DNA of 36,666 nt from Clostridia bacterium (GTDB taxonomy: Bacteria; Bacillota; Clostridia; Oscillospirales; Acutalibacteraceae): the NCBI GenBank assembly GCA_022767925.1, contig JALENG010000029.1, positions 1 to 36,666 on the forward strand, read 5' to 3'. The notes beneath the pieces were generated by a model. It was not told the DNA's origin. It saw only the letters and a program-made list of their open reading frames with translations, and did no database searches. The translations under genes were made by a program, and so were the position numbers. This document shows positions 32,281 to 36,666 of the stretch, piece by piece; positions within the stretch are counted from its first letter, which is position 1, and each line of letters begins with the position of its first letter.

Positions 32281-32535
32281 ATGCAAGCTGACAATTCTTC
32301 GCTGGAAAAACTGCTGGCCGCCGCCGCCCGGTCCTTGGGCACCCGCCCGCAGGAGCTGCAAAAAGCTGCTCAGAACGGATCCCTGGACCAGATGCTGCAG
32401 CAGGCCAATCCCCAGGATGCCGAAAAACTGCGCCGGGTTCTTACCGACCAGAAAGCCGCCGAAAAACTGCTGAGCACCCCGCAGGCTCAGGCCCTGTTTC
32501 AAATGCTGATGAAAGGAGACAAACCCCATGGATGA
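32281..32535 (+). CDS. small helical protein of unknown function, first gene of a three-gene cluster
   Basis: 84 residues from ATG at 32281, with AAAGGAG 12 bases upstream; an earlier in-frame ATG at 32257 is possible but lacks a ribosome site. The product is soluble and almost entirely helical by eye: SLEKLLAAAARSLGTRPQEL, then GSLDQMLQQANPQDAEKL, then KAAEKLLSTPQAQALFQML. No signal peptide, no cysteine, no known domain. It overlaps the next gene by eight bases, so the two are translationally coupled. Similar small proteins seem to occur in other Clostridia (recollection, unchecked). Confidence 0.75.
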   Translation: MQADNSSLEKLLAAAARSLGTRPQELQKAAQNGSLDQMLQQANPQDAEKLRRVLTDQKAAEKLLSTPQAQALFQMLMKGDKPHG

Positions 32536-32920
32536 TTCCAGTCAGGCCCTGTCCGGCCAGCTGGGCGCAATTCTCAACGACCCACAGAGCATGGAGCGCA
32601 TCCGGTCACTGGCGGCCTCGCTGGGACTGGGGGATTCTCCCCCGGCGCCCGCGCCGCCCGCACCGGCACCCACTCCGACCCCTGCCATTCCCTTTCAGGG
32701 AATGGACCCGAACCTTTTGCAGACAGTTTCACGGCTGATGCCGCTGTTCTCCCGCCTGAGGCAGGAGGATGACAGCACCCGGCTGCTGCATGCCCTGCGG
32801 CCTCTGCTCAGCCCTGCCCGACAGAAAAAAATCGACGAAGCTGTGCGCATTCTGCAGCTGATGCGGCTGCTGCCGCAACTGAAGCACAGCGGAATTTTGA
32901 CCTCGCTTCTGGGGTCGTGA
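32528..32920 (+). CDS. unknown protein with Ala/Pro linker, second gene of the three-gene cluster
   Basis: 130 residues. The N-terminal 40 residues are helical (LSGQLGAILNDPQSMERIRSL), followed by an Ala/Pro/Thr linker (about 37-55) and a helical C-terminal domain with LLQTVSRLMPLFSRLR, TRLLHALRPLLSP, RQKKIDEAVRILQLMRLLPQL and SGILTSLL. No catalytic motif is seen. GAAAGGAG lies upstream of the ATG, inside the end of the previous gene. The stop at 32918-32920 is 14 bases before the third gene. Confidence 0.75.
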   Translation: MDDSSQALSGQLGAILNDPQSMERIRSLAASLGLGDSPPAPAPPAPAPTPTPAIPFQGMDPNLLQTVSRLMPLFSRLRQEDDSTRLLHALRPLLSPARQKKIDEAVRILQLMRLLPQLKHSGILTSLLGS

Positions 32921-32934
32921 GAGGAGGAACCTCT

Positions 32935-33252
32935 ATGCCGCAGGAAGATATCCGCCGCATGCAGGAAGAGGCCGTGCGCCGGGTGCGGGATATGCAGGAC
33001 CGGGCCCGCCGCCACACCGAGTCCACAGAAAAGCGCACTCCGCCTCCGGTAATGCCGCAGGCCCCGGAGTCCCCGCCGGAGAAACAGCCGGAACCGCCCC
33101 GGGAAAATCCGCCGCCCGCCCCGGCCCCCGGTGGGTTTGAAACGCTGCTACGGGATAAGGACCGCACCCTCATTCTCTCCCTGCTGATCCTTCTGTGTGA
33201 CGACGACCGGGATCCCGGGCTGCTGTTTGCCCTTCTATTTTTGCTGATGTAA
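32935..33252 (+). CDS. unknown protein with charged helix, Pro-rich linker and hydrophobic tail, third gene of the cluster
   Basis: 105 residues. Residues 1-30 form a highly charged helix (EDIRRMQEEAVRRVRDMQD), 34-70 are Pro/Glu-rich, and the end, DKDRTLILSLLILLCDDDRD followed by PGLLFALLFLLM, is strongly hydrophobic but broken by an acidic cluster. It may attach to the membrane or pack against the other two products. ATG at 32935 has AGGAGG seven bases upstream; a GTG at 32917 overlapping the previous stop is less likely. No family was recognised with certainty. The gene ends five bases before the stop of the convergent neighbour, leaving no room for a separate terminator. Confidence 0.72.
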   Translation: MPQEDIRRMQEEAVRRVRDMQDRARRHTESTEKRTPPPVMPQAPESPPEKQPEPPRENPPPAPAPGGFETLLRDKDRTLILSLLILLCDDDRDPGLLFALLFLLM

Positions 33253-33256
33253 CCGG

Positions 33257-34219
33257 TTACGGAGCTTCGCGCACGGCGCTGATATACGTATTTCCCTCTT
33301 CATCGGTCCGAAGCACATACAGCATATACTTTACCGGTGTGGGTTTCTCCACGCCCGAGACCTCCTGCCGCCAGTCGTCCATGGCCGAGACGTACCCCAC
33401 CCGCAGAAGAATCTCCTCGCCGCTGCGGCTCTCCTCCATGGTATAGGGGGTAAAGCTGTCGGTATCGGTATAAGGGGTGATGTGGAATTCGTTGCCCTCT
33501 TCCTCATAGGAAATATAGCTGTCCGCCGGAAGGAGCGACGGATCAATCTCGCAGTCCGGACCAAACAGCGTACGGGCCGCCTTCAGCACACGGGCATACG
33601 ACAGGATGGTGCGCCCGGTTTCATCATAGGTGAAGGAGTCACCGGTCAAAATCTCCTGCCAGACCGCCGCGGTCAGCACGGTCTCCCCGCTGAGTTCTTC
33701 CCAGGATTCGAATGCCTTGGGATCCTGCATCACCAGCGGCTTTATCTTTTCATCATACGCGCGCAGAGCGCTGTCGTCGGTCACCGCCGTATAGATCTGC
33801 TGTACCACCGCCGTGGTCACATACACCACGCCAATCAGCGCGAACAAAAGCACCAGCACACCCACCACCATACCGCGGCGGTAGCGACCGCGCAGGCGCA
33901 CCCGGGGTGCTTCCTCTTCTTCTCCCGCATCCGAAACGTCTTCAGGCTCTTCGCCGCCGCGCTGCAGGGCCCTGTCCTCACGGCTGCCCTCTTCTTCCTC
34001 TTCCTCCAGCAGAAAGTCATCCCACTCCGGATCCTCGGGGGTTTCCTCCAAATTCTCCCGGGCCTGGCTGATGGCATCGCGCAGCACACGGGTGGTCTCC
34101 CCCAAGGCCCGGATGTTCGCCCTCTCCCGGGCATGAAAACTGCGGTAATCGCTCTCAATCGGCTCCGGGATCTCCGGGGCTTTCTTTTTTTCCTTGTTCT
34201 CTTCCATTTCGGGGGCCAT
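33257..34219 (-). CDS. single-pass membrane protein with acidic cytoplasmic region, function unknown
   Basis: 320 residues. Residues 1-110 are very acidic and helical, with long Glu/Asp runs (around 70-105). A basic patch RVRLRGRYRRG precedes one membrane segment (about 118-140). The remaining 180 residues face outward and look like a mixed alpha/beta domain (for example VLTAAVWQEILTGDSFTYDE, ending with YMLYVLRTDEEGNTYISAV). No known domain was recognised. ATG at 34219 with AAAGGAG eight bases upstream is chosen; a TTG eight codons earlier precedes the ribosome site. It is read from the same strand as proBA, 48 bases downstream of the proA stop, and may be in that transcript. Confidence 0.8.
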   Translation of the reverse strand: MAPEMEENKEKKKAPEIPEPIESDYRSFHARERANIRALGETTRVLRDAISQARENLEETPEDPEWDDFLLEEEEEEGSREDRALQRGGEEPEDVSDAGEEEEAPRVRLRGRYRRGMVVGVLVLLFALIGVVYVTTAVVQQIYTAVTDDSALRAYDEKIKPLVMQDPKAFESWEELSGETVLTAAVWQEILTGDSFTYDETGRTILSYARVLKAARTLFGPDCEIDPSLLPADSYISYEEEGNEFHITPYTDTDSFTPYTMEESRSGEEILLRVGYVSAMDDWRQEVSGVEKPTPVKYMLYVLRTDEEGNTYISAVREAP

Positions 34220-34267
34220 ACCGGCACTCCTTTCCTGTTCCAAAATTGCCCGCTGCGGGCGTATGGT

Positions 34268-35512
34268 TTATCGAATCTGGCCGCTGCCGCGGACCAGAAA
34301 CTTCGTGGTGGTCAGCTGCTGCAGCCCCATAGGGCCGCGGGCATGCAGCTTTTGAGTGGAGATACCGATCTCGGCCCCCAGTCCGAACTCGCCGCCATCG
34401 GTAAACCGGGTGGAGGCATTGACATACACCGCCGCCGCATCCACGCGGTTTAAAAAGTCCTCGGCCGCCGCGTAATCCCGGGTGATGATGGCCTCACTGT
34501 GGCCGCTCCCATACCGCGCGATATGGGAGAGAGCTTCCTCTATGTCATCCACCACCCGGACCGCCAGGATCAAATCGAGGTACTCCGTCTCCCAATCCTC
34601 ATTCCGGGCCGGTACGGCCTGAGGCAGGATTTTCTGCGCCCTCTCACAGGCGCGCAGTTCCACATGATGCGGCTCCAGCTTTTCCGCGATAACCGGAAGG
34701 GCCCTCTCCGCAATCTCCTGATGCACCAGAATGGTCTCGATCGCATTGCACACCGAGGGACGGGAGGTCTTGGCGTTCTCAATCACGGCGGCGGCCAGGT
34801 CGATGTCCGCGTCTTTATCCACATACACATGGCAATTTCCCACGCCGGTCTCAATCACCGGAACTCTCGCGTTCTCCACCACCGAGCGGATCAGTCCCGC
34901 GCCTCCGCGGGGAATCAACACATCCAGGTACCCGGTCAGCTCCATCATCTCCACGGCCGACCGGCGGCTGGTGTCCTCCACCAATTGCACGCTGTCCCAG
35001 GGCAGCCCGGCCCGGGACAATGCCTCCTGCATCACCCGCACAATGGCCCGGTTGCTGGAAAACGCCTCTTTCCCGCCGCGCAGGATCACCGCATTGCCGG
35101 CCTTCAGGCACAGCACCGCCGCATCACCGGTCACATTGGGTCGGGATTCATAAATCATGCCGATGACCCCCAGTGGCACCGTAATTTTCTCAATCAGCAG
35201 GCCATTGGGGCGCTTTCCGCCTTCCAGCACCCGGCCCACCGGGTCGGGCTGGGCGGCCACCTCTTCGGCGCCGGCGGCCATTCCCTCCAGCCGCTGCGGA
35301 GTCAGAGTCAGCCGGTCCAGCAGAGAGGGGGTCATGCCGTCCGCTTTGGCCCTCTCGATATCCTCACGGTTGGCGGCTAAAATCACCGCTTTCTCTTCCC
35401 GGAAAGCCCGGGCAATCTGCCGCAGAGCCTCGTCCTTCTGCCGGGAACCGGCACAGGCCAGCACCCGGGCTGCCGCGCGGGCCCGCTCTCCCATTTGTTC
35501 CAGTATGGTCAT
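34268..35512 (-). CDS. proA: gamma-glutamyl phosphate reductase
   Basis: 414 residues, aldehyde-dehydrogenase superfamily. It reduces glutamyl 5-phosphate to the semialdehyde in proline synthesis. Characteristic blocks are VPLGVIGMIYESRPNVT, LKAGNAVILRGGKEA, IPRGGAGLI, and the catalytic cysteine C255 in SVCNAIETI, ending with GPMGLQQLTTTKF. ATG at 35512 has AGGAGG nine bases away; a closer ATG four bases upstream opens a two-codon frame only. It follows proB by 34 bases. Confidence 0.97.
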   Translation of the reverse strand: MTILEQMGERARAAARVLACAGSRQKDEALRQIARAFREEKAVILAANREDIERAKADGMTPSLLDRLTLTPQRLEGMAAGAEEVAAQPDPVGRVLEGGKRPNGLLIEKITVPLGVIGMIYESRPNVTGDAAVLCLKAGNAVILRGGKEAFSSNRAIVRVMQEALSRAGLPWDSVQLVEDTSRRSAVEMMELTGYLDVLIPRGGAGLIRSVVENARVPVIETGVGNCHVYVDKDADIDLAAAVIENAKTSRPSVCNAIETILVHQEIAERALPVIAEKLEPHHVELRACERAQKILPQAVPARNEDWETEYLDLILAVRVVDDIEEALSHIARYGSGHSEAIITRDYAAAEDFLNRVDAAAVYVNASTRFTDGGEFGLGAEIGISTQKLHARGPMGLQQLTTTKFLVRGSGQIR

Positions 35513-35546
35513 GGCATGGTTCCTCCTTTGCCTTTTTCCTCTGATT

Positions 35547-36347
35547 TTACCGCTCTTCACCGCCGAAAGTTGTTCCAACCTGACGCCCGGCCAGCAGGTC
35601 GTACAAAATCGTGGGATCCGACCCACTGACAATGCAGCAGGGCACCCCCCGCCCGTTCACCCGCCGGGCGGCCCGAATTTTGGTGATCATGCCGCCAGTG
35701 CCGCGGCTGCTGCCTGCCCCTCCCGCCAGCGCCTCGATCTGCGGAGTGATAACGGGAACATATGGGATGCGACGGGCCTGTGGGTTCTGACGGGGATCGC
35801 TGTCATACAGGCCGTCGATATCCGTCAGGATCACCAGCAGATCGGCGTCTGTCAGTTCGGTCACAATGGCCGACAGCGTATCGTTATCGCCAAAGCTGGG
35901 GCCCTCCAGTTCATCCACCGCCACGGTGTCGTTCTCATTGACCACCGGGATTATTTCCATTTCCATCAGCGCCGAAAAAGTGTTCTCCACGTTCCGGCGG
36001 CTGTGGGGCCGCTCCAGCACGTCGGCGGTCATCAGCACCTGGGCGACAGTGCGATTGTACTCGCCAAAGAATTTGTCGTAAATAAACATCAGCTCGCACT
36101 GCCCCACGGCCGCCAGCGCCTGGCGGCGGGCAATCTCATCAGGACGGCGGCGAATTCCAGCCTTTCCCATGCCGACTCCCATGGCCCCCGAAGAGACCAG
36201 CACCATCTGGTGCCCGGCATTCTGCAGATCGGCCAGTACCTTGCACAGGGTTTCCACCCGGCGCAGGTTCAGCCGCCCGCTGTCATATGTCAGGGTGGAG
36301 GTTCCCACCTTCACCACAATCCGATGTGCCTGTGTAATGGCAGACAT
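35547..36347 (-). CDS. proB: glutamate 5-kinase, short form without PUA domain
   Basis: 266 residues, amino-acid kinase fold. It phosphorylates glutamate for proline synthesis. VVKVGTSTLT near the start, VSSGAMGVGM, VNENDTVAVDE, FGDNDTLSAIV, LTDIDGLYDSDPR and GTGGMITKIRAA are family motifs. The E. coli-type C-terminal PUA domain is missing, as in several Firmicutes, which may alter feedback inhibition. ATG at 36347 follows AAGGAAG; the frame upstream of it covers the promoter and is not coding. Confidence 0.95.
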   Translation of the reverse strand: MSAITQAHRIVVKVGTSTLTYDSGRLNLRRVETLCKVLADLQNAGHQMVLVSSGAMGVGMGKAGIRRRPDEIARRQALAAVGQCELMFIYDKFFGEYNRTVAQVLMTADVLERPHSRRNVENTFSALMEMEIIPVVNENDTVAVDELEGPSFGDNDTLSAIVTELTDADLLVILTDIDGLYDSDPRQNPQARRIPYVPVITPQIEALAGGAGSSRGTGGMITKIRAARRVNGRGVPCCIVSGSDPTILYDLLAGRQVGTTFGGEER

Positions 36348-36387
36348 ATGCACACTTCCTTTTCTTCCCGATTTTTCCAATGGTCTC

Positions 36388-36397
36388 AGTATACCAT
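36388..36397 (-). promoter_or_regulatory. extended -10 promoter of proBA
   Basis: Minus strand: TGGTATACT, an extended -10 with TATACT at 36388-36393; about 40 bases before the start. The -35 position is poor. Confidence 0.6.
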
Positions 36398-36435
36398 AAA
36401 CCCGGCAAAAAGCATAGCGCCGCCGGGACAATTGG

Positions 36436-36468
36436 CGCAAAAAAAGCGGGCCCCTGGGGGCCCGCTTC
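36436..36468 (-). terminator. intrinsic terminator of the gene at the right edge
   Basis: An 11-bp GC-rich stem, AAGCGGGCCCC (36444-36454) with GGGGCCCGCTT (36457-36467). On the minus strand it is followed by T7. It lies 12 bases past the stop at 36479. Confidence 0.88.
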
Positions 36469-36478
36469 CTGTTTTTTG

Positions 36479-36666
36479 TTATCCGGCGCTCTTTTTTACC
36501 CGCACCGTCTGTACGGCTGCCGCTACCACGGCTGCCGCGTCCAGCCAGAACAGCAGAGGCGTATAGCCATAGCCGGTATTCATAAACGCCCAGGTTGCCA
36601 TCAGCCAGATGCCCACGCCCACCGTGCAGACCAGCGCCGCGCCGGTCATGATCAGGCCCTGTCCAA
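36479..36666 (-). CDS. C-terminal end of a membrane protein (N-terminus beyond the window)
   Basis: An open frame enters from the right edge and stops at TAA (36479-36481). About 61 residues are visible. They hold two hydrophobic segments, GAALVCTVGVGIWLMATWAF and LLFWLDAAAVVAAAVQTV, joined by a short loop MNTGYGYTP, and end in a basic tail VRVKKSAG. This is the end of an integral membrane protein; the family could not be identified from this piece. Confidence 0.7.
   Translation of the reverse strand, partial: GQGLIMTGAALVCTVGVGIWLMATWAFMNTGYGYTPLLFWLDAAAVVAAAVQTVRVKKSAG

Overview
The window looks like a chromosomal segment of a GC-rich, anaerobic, low-GC-phylum (Firmicutes/Clostridia) bacterium, probably gut-associated Oscillospiraceae/Ruminococcaceae. 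This is inferred from gene content: rhodanese-free ThiI paired with NifS, a MocR-type PdxR, an ECF S-component, an M-box before mgtE, a VanW-domain protein, class B sortase, PUA-less ProB, AGGAGG-type ribosome sites and TTGACA/TATAAT promoters. Most of it is ordinary housekeeping DNA. No tRNA, rRNA, CRISPR array, transposase or complete mobile element was found.

Left part (1-5000): the window opens inside an AT-richer DUF262 (GmrSD-like) gene, a possible edge of a defence or accessory island. It is followed by rlmD, a small unknown gene and a C39-like cysteine peptidase, all on the minus strand. Next come two gene remnants on the plus strand: the C-terminal part of an M4 metallopeptidase and a GH31 glycosidase that has lost two internal blocks but stays in frame. 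Back-to-back terminators close this area.

Middle part (5000-16900): an HtrA protease is followed by a vitamin B6 island. In it, pdxR is divergent from pdxK, a DUF436 gene, a YggS-type PLP homeostasis gene and an ECF S-component that is probably a B6-vitamer transporter. Then come an M-box riboswitch with a small leader ORF in front of mgtE, two about 92 % identical DAHP synthases flanking a GNAT acetyltransferase, and a regulator that joins an XRE helix-turn-helix to a complete desulfoferrodoxin-like module.

Right part (16900-36666): nadE, a family 2 glycosyltransferase and a VanW protein on the minus strand; an MGDG-synthase-like glycosyltransferase; a Fur-family regulator divergent from nifS-thiI-cinA-srtB; argF; a phosphohexomutase; a YfcE-type phosphoesterase divergent from three small unknown genes; a membrane-anchored acidic protein; the proBA proline pair; and the end of a membrane protein at the right edge.

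The best candidates for under-described biology are the HTH-desulfoferrodoxin regulator, the three-gene unknown cluster at 32281-33252, the B6 island that includes DUF436, and the leader ORF between the M-box and mgtE. All functional assignments are by recognition of motifs and context; no database search was possible.
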